DNA from: JBCBSS01 sp039819065
GTDB lineage: Bacteria > Bacteroidota > Bacteroidia > Cytophagales > Cyclobacteriaceae
Assembly: GCA_039819065.1 (NCBI GenBank)
Contig: JBCBSS010000209.1
Span: 1 to 9,455, forward strand
Length of the DNA stretch: 9,455 bases
Direction: 5' to 3'
Positions within the stretch are counted from its first letter, which is position 1. Each line of letters opens with the position of its first letter. Below are positions 1 through 5,931 of this stretch, in pieces. The notes under the pieces were generated by a model. It saw only the letters and a program-made list of their open reading frames with translations, made no database searches and was not told the DNA's origin. Position numbers and translations under genes: made by a program.

Positions 1-110
1 CTACACTGCTTTGGAGAAGCTTTTATTTTTTAGAACCAGTGATCTTTTTTCTAGGTTAATCTTTCGATTGCTTTTTGCAGTATTTTCTCGCATTTTATTT
101 ATGTCTATAG

Positions 111-133
111 AATTAGATGTCTATTGTCTAATT
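111..133. repeat. 7-bp inverted repeat in the AT-rich left flank
   Basis: AATTAGA (111-117) and TCTAATT (127-133) are perfect inverted copies separated by 9 bases. The same stretch carries ATGTCTAT twice (101-108 and 117-124). It lies about 100 bases upstream of the small RiPP precursor gene, in DNA much richer in A and T than the genes to the right. It could be a regulator site or a weak RNA hairpin, but such repeats also arise by chance in AT-rich DNA. Confidence 0.3.
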
Positions 134-207
134 AATAAGATTATTATACAATAACACTTAAATGCAAGTCGTTCTTCTTCTGATAAATTTATCTTTTTAA
201 AGAAAAA

Positions 208-220
208 ATTGTTTAACAAT
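208..220. promoter_or_regulatory. ATTGTT-T-AACAAT palindrome before the RiPP precursor
   Basis: A perfect 6+1+6 palindrome ends 16 bases before the ATG at 237. Its position suggests an operator or a 5'-leader element for the precursor gene. A related palindrome (TTTGTTT-A-AAACAAA) lies at 1868-1882 between the permease and queA. No good TAnnTTTG box was found for this gene; the nearest is TATCTTTT at 190-197, with one mismatch. The regulatory role is inferred from position and symmetry only. Confidence 0.3.
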
Positions 221-236
221 CCTAAAACTTCTTATC

Positions 237-398
237 ATGAAGAGCAAAAAAATGAAATTAGACAAACTGGAAGTAAGTAGCTTCACCACTACGTTGAAGC
301 AAGAAAACATCAATACCATTAAGGGAGGTGCGACTTTCCAATGGGGCAACCCTTGTGGTCCGGCACCATCTACCAAGCCCGCTTGCTACGACAAGTAA
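237..398 (+). CDS. RiPP precursor peptide, pinensin-like (class I lanthipeptide leader type)
   Basis: This 53-residue peptide is built like a secreted, modified peptide precursor. The Lys-rich leader carries LDKLEVSSFTTTL (residues 8-20), close to the LxVxSFVTxL pattern I recall for pinensin-family lanthipeptide leaders of Bacteroidota, and ends in INTIKGG with the double glycine at 30-31. A C39-type peptidase-transporter would be expected to cut after it. The 22-residue core has two cysteines (C40, C50), few dehydratable residues (T33, S45, T46) and four prolines, so one or two (methyl)lanthionine rings or a plain disulfide are possible. The start could be ATG 237 or ATG 252 (residue 6); neither has a Shine-Dalgarno. 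A strong terminator follows 8 bases after the stop, so it is probably transcribed alone. No LanB, LanC or peptidase gene is in the window. The leader match is from memory, not a database search. Confidence 0.75.
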   Translation: MKSKKMKLDKLEVSSFTTTLKQENINTIKGGATFQWGNPCGPAPSTKPACYDK

Positions 399-406
399 AT
401 AAAATG

Positions 407-439
407 AGGCCGTCTATGAGTTTTCTAGGCGGCCTTTTT
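407..439 (+). terminator. Intrinsic terminator of the RiPP precursor gene
   Basis: AGGCCGTCTA (407-416) pairs with TAGGCGGCCT (426-435) in a 10-bp stem with one G-U pair and a 9-base loop. The stem runs straight into a T tract ending at 439. It begins 8 bases after the precursor stop codon, supporting a short single-gene transcript. Confidence 0.85.
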
Positions 440-505
440 GAATACTGTAAGAAACCACTTTGAGGCTATGGAATGATTACATTTGGATAGCTTTCTGTCC
501 AAGTG

Positions 506-523
506 ACGTTATTAAAATAACGT
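506..523. repeat. Perfect 8-bp inverted repeat between convergent genes
   Basis: ACGTTATT (506-513) and AATAACGT (516-523) are perfect inverted copies with a 2-base centre, followed on the plus strand by TCTTTTT. It sits between the RiPP precursor and the 3' end of the minus-strand permease. On the plus strand it could act as a second, weaker terminator; on the minus strand no T tract follows. It could equally be a protein-binding palindrome. Confidence 0.4.
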
Positions 524-552
524 TCTTTTTCTACCGCCTCCTGTAAGATCAA

Positions 553-1824
553 TTAACCAGCGGTCCTCATCGCTATAACCGGGTCAAGTCTTGCAGCTAT
601 AGCAGCGGGTATAATTCCGGATACCGTTCCGATAAAAACCGATACGCTCAATCCAATAATTACATTTTTCAAAGAGATAGCTACTTCCAAGCTACCAAAA
701 GGTATGTTCGTGGCCAGGTAGACAATAAACAAGCCTATCAGACCTCCTAGAACACTGAGAAAAATGGATTCAAATAAAAATTGAAAAAGTATGAAATAGT
801 TTTTGGCACCTATTGATTTTTGGATACCTATGATACTGGTTCGTTCGCGCACGGATACAAACATTATATTCGCTATACCAAAACCGCCAATCAGCACTGA
901 AAGACCACCTATAAACCATCCAGCAAAGCTAATCACATCGAAAAGGCCGCCTATCACATTGGCAATGGCTTCTGGACGGTTCAACGCAAAGTTGTCATCT
1001 GCCTTTGGCTTCAATCCTCTCCTAGTTCTCATCAGACCTGTTATCTCATTTTCAAGCTCAACTAGCCCTATATCATCATCGAACCCTTTTATACCAATTC
1101 TGGAGGTGGTTTCATTCCAGGCTCCAGAACCAGTAGCGTACATTTTACGAAAATCTTTATAAGGAATAATACAGGTAAAATCATTGCTTGGCGTTCCTAA
1201 GAAGCTTTCTCCCTCCTCTTTAATGATGCCTACCACAACGTGCTTGAGGTTTTTAATCTTGATCTGTTTACCGATGGGATCAGTGTTATTAGGAAATAGG
1301 GCATCTGCTACTTTGTTTCCTATAATCACAACATTTCTACCTGACTCTATTTCTGTTTGCGTGAAATAACGGCCTTGCTCGACGTTGATTTCAAAAATGT
1401 CGTCATACCCCTGGGAACCTCCCCTCAAATCAACGTCACTTATGCTATTGTTTCCCCTTTTTATGGTAAGCCCTCCCCTAACGGCAAAGATGGTTATACC
1501 GTTTTGGTTGTTGAGGTTGGCCTCTAGGAATTTGTATTCGTTGTAACTGGCATTAGGTCTCTTCCAAAAGTCCCACCAACGATACTCTCCTTGAGCGTCA
1601 GGTGTAAAAGGCCATTTCTCCACATATATGACTCCGGCTCCTAGAAAGGAAAAGCTGTCTTTGATATTCTTTTCTAAAGAATCCACCATGGTGAGCACAA
1701 AAATGATCAGGAAAATGCCTATCGTAACCCCCAACAGCGACAATATAGTTCGTAAGATATTCATCTTCAATGCGTTCCAGGCGAATCTGAAACTCTCCAT
1801 AATGAGCTTTATAATTATGGTCAT
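553..1824 (-). CDS. ABC transporter permease, MacB/FtsX type
   Basis: This 423-residue inner-membrane protein has the MacB-like layout. A short cytoplasmic N-terminus (MESFRFAWNALKMNILRT, residues 9-26) leads to membrane helix 1 (about 27-45). A large extracytoplasmic domain spans about 46-290. Three C-terminal helices lie at roughly 296-324, 345-371 and 387-412. The cytoplasmic segment GIQKSIGAK (about 333-341) and the C-terminal PAAIAARLDPVIAMR are FtsX-family signatures and probably contact the ATPase. Such permeases pair with a separate LolD/MacB-like ATPase and work as mechanotransmitters or exporters (peptides, lipoproteins, macrolides). No ATPase gene adjoins it here, so the substrate cannot be told. 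The ATG at 1824 gives the N-terminal length usual for Bacteroidota relatives, and the gene is divergent from queA. It lies tail-to-tail with the RiPP precursor, which hints at, but does not show, a role in peptide export or self-protection. Confidence 0.9.
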   Translation of the reverse strand: MTIIIKLIMESFRFAWNALKMNILRTILSLLGVTIGIFLIIFVLTMVDSLEKNIKDSFSFLGAGVIYVEKWPFTPDAQGEYRWWDFWKRPNASYNEYKFLEANLNNQNGITIFAVRGGLTIKRGNNSISDVDLRGGSQGYDDIFEINVEQGRYFTQTEIESGRNVVIIGNKVADALFPNNTDPIGKQIKIKNLKHVVVGIIKEEGESFLGTPSNDFTCIIPYKDFRKMYATGSGAWNETTSRIGIKGFDDDIGLVELENEITGLMRTRRGLKPKADDNFALNRPEAIANVIGGLFDVISFAGWFIGGLSVLIGGFGIANIMFVSVRERTSIIGIQKSIGAKNYFILFQFLFESIFLSVLGGLIGLFIVYLATNIPFGSLEVAISLKNVIIGLSVSVFIGTVSGIIPAAIAARLDPVIAMRTAG

Positions 1825-1867
1825 CCTATGAGGTCTTTTTTTGTTTATTAATGTAAGGAGAATAGCC

Positions 1868-1882
1868 TTTGTTTAAAACAAA
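1868..1882. promoter_or_regulatory. TTTGTTT-A-AAACAAA palindrome in the permease/queA divergent region
   Basis: A perfect 7+1+7 palindrome lies 4 bases upstream of the probable queA -7 box. Its left half, TTTG, could serve as a -33 element, although the 15-base spacing is short. A regulator bound here could affect queA, the divergent permease, or both. It resembles the palindrome at 208-220 upstream of the RiPP precursor, since both contain TTGTTTAA and ACAA halves. Function is inferred. Confidence 0.35.
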
Positions 1883-1886
1883 TCGT

Positions 1887-1894
1887 TACATTTG
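1887..1894 (+). promoter_or_regulatory. Probable queA promoter, -7 box TACATTTG
   Basis: TACATTTG fits the Bacteroidota housekeeping -7 consensus TAnnTTTG exactly. Transcription would begin near 1900, giving a leader of about 50 bases before the queA ATG at 1950. The -33 element is uncertain: a TTTG at 1868-1871 exists, but its spacing is shorter than usual. Confidence 0.5.
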
Positions 1895-1904
1895 CTAGCT
1901 AATT

Positions 1905-1926
1905 TTCAGTGAGCTGTTTCACTGAA
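1905..1926 (+). repeat. 8-bp inverted repeat at the 5' end of the queA leader
   Basis: TTCAGTGA (1905-1912) pairs perfectly with TCACTGAA (1919-1926) around a 6-base loop. If the -7 box at 1887-1894 is used, this hairpin sits at the extreme 5' end of the queA mRNA, where it could stabilise the transcript or act as a binding site. No T tract follows, so it is not a terminator. It does not resemble a preQ1 riboswitch that I can recognise. Confidence 0.5.
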
Positions 1927-1949
1927 TATTTAATACCGTAATATTAAAT

Positions 1950-2996
1950 ATGAAATTATCTGAATTCAAGTTCGAACTACCCTCCGGCTTAATTGCCTTA
2001 TATCCGGCTGAAAATCGGGATGAATCCCGGCTCATGGTTATTCACAAAGACACTGGTGAAATTGAGCATAAAACTTTCAAAGATGTAGTTGATTACTTCG
2101 ATGACGGTGACGTCATGGTAATCAATGACACTAAGGTATTCCCTGCCAGGTTATATGGAAACAAAGAAAAGACTGGAGCAAAGATCGAGGTATTCCTATT
2201 AAGGGAATTGAACAGGGAAATGCATCTTTGGGATGTACTGGTTGACCCTGCCAGAAAAATCAGAGTAGGTAATAAACTCTATTTTGGAGATGGTGACTTA
2301 GTTGCCGAGGTAATTGACAATACTACATCAAGAGGTAGAACGATCAGGTTCCTATATGATGGGGAGGATGAGGAGTTCTATAAAGCCATCGACAGCTTAG
2401 GAGAAACACCATTACCGAAATACATCAAGAGAAAAACTGAACCGGAAGATAGAGAAAGGTACCAAACCATCTATGCTCAAAATGTAGGTGCGGTAGCTGC
2501 TCCAACAGCTGGCTTGCACTTCACTAAGCAATTGTTAAAGCGCCTTGAGATAAAAGGTATTGACTTTTCTCCTATCACTATGCACGTCGGTCTTGGTACT
2601 TTCAGGCCGGTAGACGTGGAAGATCTTACAAAGCATAAGATGGACTCTGAGAATTTCAGGGTAGGTGATGAAACAGTAGAAGCGGTCAATACAGCACTTG
2701 ATAATAAGAGAAGGGTTTGTGCTATCGGTACGACCTCAATGAGATCACTTGAGTCTTCGGTCTCTGCCAATGGCAGGTTGAAAGTGAGAGAAGGATGGAC
2801 TGATAAATTCATCTTCCCCCAGTACGAGTTCAAGATCTGTAATGCCATGATCACTAACTTCCATATGCCCGAATCAACGTTACTCATGATGGCTTGTGCC
2901 TTTGGAGGATACGATCTAGTGATGAAAGCGTATAAATTAGCGATGAAAGAAAAATATCGTTTCCTTAGCTATGGTGATGCCATGCTAATCATTTAG
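1950..2996 (+). CDS. queA: S-adenosylmethionine:tRNA ribosyltransferase-isomerase QueA
   Basis: QueA transfers and isomerises the ribosyl part of S-adenosylmethionine onto preQ1 at position 34 of tRNAs with GUN anticodons (Asp, Asn, His, Tyr), giving epoxyqueuosine. It is a cytoplasmic enzyme of queuosine synthesis. At 348 residues it has the family's usual length, and the hallmarks run in order: MKLSEFKFELPSGLIALYPA at the N-terminus, VINDTKVFPARLYG, AAPTAGLHF (183-191), HVGLGTFRPV, IGTTSMRSLES, the C-terminal NFHMPESTLLMMACAFGG, and YRFLSYGDAMLI at the end. The ATG at 1950 begins exactly at the conserved N-terminus and has no Shine-Dalgarno, as is normal in this phylum. It is divergent from the permease, and a strong terminator 31 bases downstream makes it a single-gene unit or one weakly linked to ispD. 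No other queuosine gene is in the window. Confidence 0.97.
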   Translation: MKLSEFKFELPSGLIALYPAENRDESRLMVIHKDTGEIEHKTFKDVVDYFDDGDVMVINDTKVFPARLYGNKEKTGAKIEVFLLRELNREMHLWDVLVDPARKIRVGNKLYFGDGDLVAEVIDNTTSRGRTIRFLYDGEDEEFYKAIDSLGETPLPKYIKRKTEPEDRERYQTIYAQNVGAVAAPTAGLHFTKQLLKRLEIKGIDFSPITMHVGLGTFRPVDVEDLTKHKMDSENFRVGDETVEAVNTALDNKRRVCAIGTTSMRSLESSVSANGRLKVREGWTDKFIFPQYEFKICNAMITNFHMPESTLLMMACAFGGYDLVMKAYKLAMKEKYRFLSYGDAMLII

Positions 2997-3027
2997 AATC
3001 CATCATTTATTTGATATAGATTATTTC

Positions 3028-3058
3028 AAAGCTTCAGAGTGATTCTGAAGCTTTTTTT
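3028..3058 (+). terminator. Strong intrinsic terminator after queA
   Basis: AAAGCTTCAGA (3028-3038) and TCTGAAGCTTT (3044-3054) form a perfect 11-bp stem with a 5-base loop, ending in a run of seven T (3052-3058). It is placed 31 bases after the queA stop and only 11 bases before the ispD ATG at 3070, so it either separates the two genes or lies inside the ispD leader. Confidence 0.9.
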
Positions 3059-3069
3059 ATTTGTACCTC

Positions 3070-3738
3070 ATGAGCAGAAAAGAATACGCCATTATCGTTG
3101 CCGGAGGCAAGGGAACCAGAATGGAATCTGATATCCCTAAACAGTTTATCACATTGGGTGGCAAGCCCATTCTTATGCATACGATCAATGCCTTCGTCAA
3201 CTACTCTGATAAAATATCGATCATTCTAGTACTTCCCAGCGATGATATCGCTACCTGGAACCAATTGTGCGCCAAGTATAACTTCGATGTGCCTATTACC
3301 ATTCAAACAGGAGGAGATAGCAGGTTTCAATCAGTAAAGCGTGGACTAGAGATAATTGATGGAGACGGATTGGTGGCCATCCATGATGGTGTAAGGCCTT
3401 TGGTGAGTACGGAGATCATTGGAGCGTCGTTCAATCTGGCTGCCATTCACAAAAGTGCCGTGGCAGCGGTAAGGTTGAAGGAATCAATTAGAATAACGGA
3501 TAAGGACACCACTAAAGCCATGGATCGCGCCAAATTCAGGCTGATACAAACACCGCAAACATTTGAGGTTGACCTCATAAAGGACGCTTACAATACGAAA
3601 GAAGAAGATTTCCTTACGGATGATGCCAGTGTAGCAGAAAGGTCAGGTCATAAAATCTCCCTTTTTGAGGGGAGCTATGAGAATATCAAAATAACGACTC
3701 CTGAAGATCTAAAGGTTGCTGAAGCGCTGATGAGATGA
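3070..3738 (+). CDS. ispD: 2-C-methyl-D-erythritol 4-phosphate cytidylyltransferase IspD
   Basis: IspD joins CTP and 2-C-methyl-D-erythritol 4-phosphate to give CDP-methylerythritol plus pyrophosphate, the third step of the non-mevalonate isoprenoid pathway; it acts in the cytoplasm. The nucleotide-binding loop AIIVAGGKGTRM (7-18) holds R17, the counterpart of E. coli Arg20, and PKQF supplies K24 (E. coli Lys27). Further marks are AIHDGVRPLV, IQTPQTF, LTDDASVAE and NIKITTPEDL near the end, with K207 matching E. coli Lys213. I chose the ATG at 3070 (222 residues): the in-frame TTG at 3061 would add only three residues, lies against the terminator T tract, and is not needed to reach the conserved start. 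No Shine-Dalgarno is seen. The queA terminator ends 11 bases upstream, so expression must rely on readthrough or on a promoter inside queA. Confidence 0.96.
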   Translation: MSRKEYAIIVAGGKGTRMESDIPKQFITLGGKPILMHTINAFVNYSDKISIILVLPSDDIATWNQLCAKYNFDVPITIQTGGDSRFQSVKRGLEIIDGDGLVAIHDGVRPLVSTEIIGASFNLAAIHKSAVAAVRLKESIRITDKDTTKAMDRAKFRLIQTPQTFEVDLIKDAYNTKEEDFLTDDASVAERSGHKISLFEGSYENIKITTPEDLKVAEALMR

Positions 3739-3742
3739 TGGG

Positions 3743-3765
3743 AAAGGCCGTTCAGAGCGGCCTTT
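3743..3765. terminator. Probable bidirectional terminator between ispD and the DUF2795 gene
   Basis: AAAGGCCG (3743-3750) and CGGCCTTT (3758-3765) form a perfect 8-bp stem with a 7-base loop, starting 4 bases after the ispD stop and 9 bases beyond the stop of the convergent gene. The symmetric A and T ends let it serve both directions, though only three T follow the GC-rich stem on either strand. Confidence 0.7.
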
Positions 3766-3774
3766 ATAATATCG

Positions 3775-3996
3775 TTAGTACTCGTCTTCGTTAAAAAAGA
3801 AATCCTCCTTGGTTGGATAGTCCGGCCAAATCTCTTCGATACTTTCGTACGGCTGCCCATCATCCTCTAGCTCTTGAAGATTCTCTACTACTTCCAACGG
3901 AGCTCCCGACCGAATAGAATAATCAATTAACTCATCCTTAGTTGCAGGCCAGGGAGCATCTTCAAGATAAGATGCCAATTCTAGTGTCCAATACAT
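3775..3996 (-). CDS. Small acidic DUF2795 family protein
   Basis: This 73-residue soluble protein starts MYWTLELASYLEDAPWPATK and ends in a strongly acidic, aromatic tail (PTKEDFFFNEDEY). I recognise it as the short DUF2795 type (Pfam) that is strongly conserved and widespread in Bacteroidota. Its function is unknown to me. There is no signal peptide, membrane helix or cysteine. It converges on ispD and diverges from ettA. Expression looks well equipped: a good TAnnTTTG promoter on the minus strand and a full AAGGAGG ribosome-binding site 7 bases before the ATG, which is unusual here because no other gene in the window has one. The strong conservation and dedicated signals suggest a housekeeping or stress role, but that is inference. 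Confidence 0.88.
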   Translation of the reverse strand: MYWTLELASYLEDAPWPATKDELIDYSIRSGAPLEVVENLQELEDDGQPYESIEEIWPDYPTKEDFFFNEDEY

Positions 3997-4003
3997 ATTG
4001 TAT

Positions 4004-4010
4004 CCTCCTT
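4004..4010 (-). promoter_or_regulatory. Perfect Shine-Dalgarno AAGGAGG for the DUF2795 gene
   Basis: On the minus strand AAGGAGG is followed by 7 bases and then the ATG at 3996, an ideal placement. It fixes the start codon. Bacteroidota ribosomes generally hide the anti-Shine-Dalgarno, so such sites are rare and may mark special translational control. Confidence 0.85.
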
Positions 4011-4038
4011 AATAAATTTATGCCACTTAATTTTCGTG

Positions 4039-4072
4039 CAAAAATAGAATTATTACATTTAAAAAAAACAAA
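4039..4072 (-). promoter_or_regulatory. Probable promoter of the DUF2795 gene
   Basis: On the minus strand TATTTTTG (4039-4046) fits the TAnnTTTG -7 consensus exactly, and TTTG (4069-4072) is a -33 element separated from it by 22 bases, within the range reported for Bacteroidota. Transcription should begin near 4033, giving a leader of about 37 bases that contains the AAGGAGG site. Confidence 0.65.
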
Positions 4073-4089
4073 TATTTTTTCAAATATTT
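4069..4089. repeat. Tandem CAAATATTT repeat in the divergent promoter region
   Basis: CAAATATTT occurs at 4069-4077 and 4081-4089, a direct repeat with a 12-base period. Each copy contains the palindrome AAATATTT. The first copy overlaps the -33 element of the DUF2795 promoter and the pair lies about 20 bases upstream of the probable ettA -7 box, so a regulator here could touch both genes. The region is very AT-rich, so chance is possible. Confidence 0.35.
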
Positions 4090-4106
4090 CGAAGTAAAAA
4101 GATTAA

Positions 4107-4114
4107 TAATTTTG
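4107..4114 (+). promoter_or_regulatory. Possible ettA promoter, -7 box TAATTTTG
   Basis: TAATTTTG matches TAnnTTTG exactly on the plus strand, about 85 bases before the ettA ATG. No clear TTG -33 element is present at the usual distance; the upstream DNA is A/T-rich instead. Transcription would start near 4120 and leave a leader of about 80 bases. Confidence 0.4.
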
Positions 4115-4199
4115 CTGTTTAAACCCTTTTAACGCTCACTTTTTGATATTTTGCATATCCCATTATAATTAAAATTTAAGACTTTTAGGCAAAAAACAC

Positions 4200-5879
4200 A
4201 TGAGCGACGAGAAGGTTATCTTTTCTATGGCAGGGGTTAGCAAGATCTATCCTCCTAATAAACAAGTGCTAAAGAATATCTACTTATCCTTTTTTTATGG
4301 TGCTAAGATTGGCGTATTGGGTCTCAATGGCTCCGGTAAATCATCGCTATTAAGGATTATCGCAGGCATAGATAAGGAATACAATGGTGAAGTGGTCTTT
4401 GACGCTGACTACAAAGTAGGACTACTTGAGCAGGAACCCCAACTTGACAAATCCAAAACAGTGAAAGAGGTGATTGAGGAGGGCGTGCAAGAAGTTGTAG
4501 ATCTGCTTCAAGAGTTCGAGGAGATCAATCTGAAATTTGCAGAGCCAGAGATCATGGAAGACCCTGATGCGATGAACAAGCTCATAGAACGTCAGGGAGA
4601 GGTGCAGGAGCAACTTGACCACCATAATGCATGGGAACTGGATAACAAATTAGAACGTGCTATGGATGCCCTTAGAACTCCTCCTGGCGATGCAAAGATC
4701 GAATACTTGTCAGGTGGAGAAAAAAGGCGTGTGGCGTTATGTCGCTTGTTGCTCCAAGAACCTGACGTATTACTACTGGATGAGCCCACCAACCACTTGG
4801 ATGCGGAATCTGTCCATTGGCTTGAAGAACACCTGCGTCAATACAAAGGAACGGTGATTGCCGTTACTCACGATAGGTACTTTCTAGATAATGTGGCTGG
4901 TTGGATTCTAGAATTAGACCGTGGCGAAGGTATTCCATGGAAAGGAAATTATTCTTCCTGGCTAGATCAGAAGCAAAAAAGGCTGGCCCAAGAAGAAAAA
5001 ACAGAATCCAAGCGTCAGAAGACATTGGAAAGAGAGTTAGAATGGGTCAGAATGACACCGAAGGGAAGGCAAGCCAAGGCGAAGGCGAGATTGAGCGCTT
5101 ATGAAAAACTATTAGGTGAAGACGCTAAGCAGAAGGAGGAAAAACTAGAATTATATATTCCCGCTGGTCCTAGATTAGGTGAAAAGGTCATAGAAGCCCA
5201 CGGTGTGGCTAAGGCTTTTGGAGACAAATTACTCTATGAGAATCTGGAGCTCAAGCTTCCTCAAGGTGGTATTGTTGGTATAATAGGCCCGAACGGCGCT
5301 GGTAAGACCACTTTATTCAAAATGATCACTGGAGCAGAGACACCGGATCAAGGTACTTTCGAGGTAGGGCCAACCGTTGAAATCGCCTATGTTGATCAAG
5401 AGCATGACGATCTCAAGCCTGAGGCTACGGTTTGGGAAGCTATTTCAGAAGGAAACGAACTCATCAGTCTAGGAGATAAGCAGATTAACTCAAGGGCTTA
5501 TGTGAGCCGATTCAATTTCGGCGGTAGTGATCAGCAAAAGAAGATCAAAGAGCTATCAGGAGGTATGCGTAACAGGGTACACTTGGCCATGGCTTTAAAA
5601 CAAGGTGGTAATCTGCTACTATTGGACGAACCTACCAACGACTTGGATGTCAATACCCTAAGGGCGTTGGAAGAAGGGCTGGAGAACTTCGGAGGATGTG
5701 CCGTTATCATATCTCACGACAGGTGGTTCTTGGATAGAATTTGCACCCATATTCTGGCTTTTGAAGGCGATTCTCAAGTATATTGGTTTGAAGGCAGCTA
5801 TTCTGAATATGAAGAAAACAGAAAGCAAAGATTGGGAGATGAAGGACCCAAAAGGATCAAATACAAAAAATTGGTTTAA
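4200..5879 (+). CDS. ettA: Energy-dependent translational throttle protein EttA (ABC-F ATPase)
   Basis: EttA is a soluble ABC-F protein that binds the ribosomal E site and, sensing the ATP/ADP ratio, gates entry into the elongation cycle. The 559 residues hold two complete ATPase domains: Walker A GLNGSGKS (41-48), signature LSGGE (170-174) and Walker B with D194/E195 in LLLDEPTNHLD; then Walker A GPNGAGKT (363-370), signature LSGGM (452-456) and D476/E477 in LLLDEPTNDLD. Both catalytic glutamates and both SHD/THD switch histidines are present. The charged linker (about 240-325), including LERELEWVR and KGRQAKAKARL, is the P-site tRNA interaction motif, and the insertion around 95-140 fits the EttA arm. 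The C-terminus (PKRIKYKKLV) matches EttA rather than Uup, YheS or YbiT. It looks intact and is probably transcribed alone, with a terminator 21 bases after the stop. Confidence 0.96.
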   Translation: MSDEKVIFSMAGVSKIYPPNKQVLKNIYLSFFYGAKIGVLGLNGSGKSSLLRIIAGIDKEYNGEVVFDADYKVGLLEQEPQLDKSKTVKEVIEEGVQEVVDLLQEFEEINLKFAEPEIMEDPDAMNKLIERQGEVQEQLDHHNAWELDNKLERAMDALRTPPGDAKIEYLSGGEKRRVALCRLLLQEPDVLLLDEPTNHLDAESVHWLEEHLRQYKGTVIAVTHDRYFLDNVAGWILELDRGEGIPWKGNYSSWLDQKQKRLAQEEKTESKRQKTLERELEWVRMTPKGRQAKAKARLSAYEKLLGEDAKQKEEKLELYIPAGPRLGEKVIEAHGVAKAFGDKLLYENLELKLPQGGIVGIIGPNGAGKTTLFKMITGAETPDQGTFEVGPTVEIAYVDQEHDDLKPEATVWEAISEGNELISLGDKQINSRAYVSRFNFGGSDQQKKIKELSGGMRNRVHLAMALKQGGNLLLLDEPTNDLDVNTLRALEEGLENFGGCAVIISHDRWFLDRICTHILAFEGDSQVYWFEGSYSEYEENRKQRLGDEGPKRIKYKKLV

Positions 5880-5900
5880 TCCATAGATCATCGAATAGAC

Positions 5901-5931
5901 AAAAAGCTCAACATCAACGTTGGGCTTTTTT
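5901..5931 (+). terminator. Intrinsic terminator of ettA
   Basis: AAAAAGCTCAAC (5901-5912) pairs with GTTGGGCTTTTT (5919-5930), a 12-bp stem with one G-U pair and a 6-base loop, ending in a T tract through 5931. The following 200 bases up to 6133 hold no gene I can support. Confidence 0.85.

Noticed and set aside
1..93. Minus-strand 30-codon frame (MRENTAKSNRKINLEKRSLV... ending at base 1)
   Set aside because: It is Lys/Arg-rich and has a complete ATG-to-TAG frame, with a faint look of a RiPP leader (RKINLEK), but it has no GG, Cys, promoter or ribosome-binding site, and frames this short are common by chance in AT-rich DNA.
1887..1949. preQ1 riboswitch in the queA leader
   Set aside because: The leader has a simple hairpin only; I see none of the A-rich pseudoknot tail or conserved loop expected of the known preQ1 classes.
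3061..3069. TTG at 3061 as the ispD start
   Set aside because: It abuts the terminator T tract and adds only three residues outside the conserved domain; ATG 3070 starts at the family's usual place.
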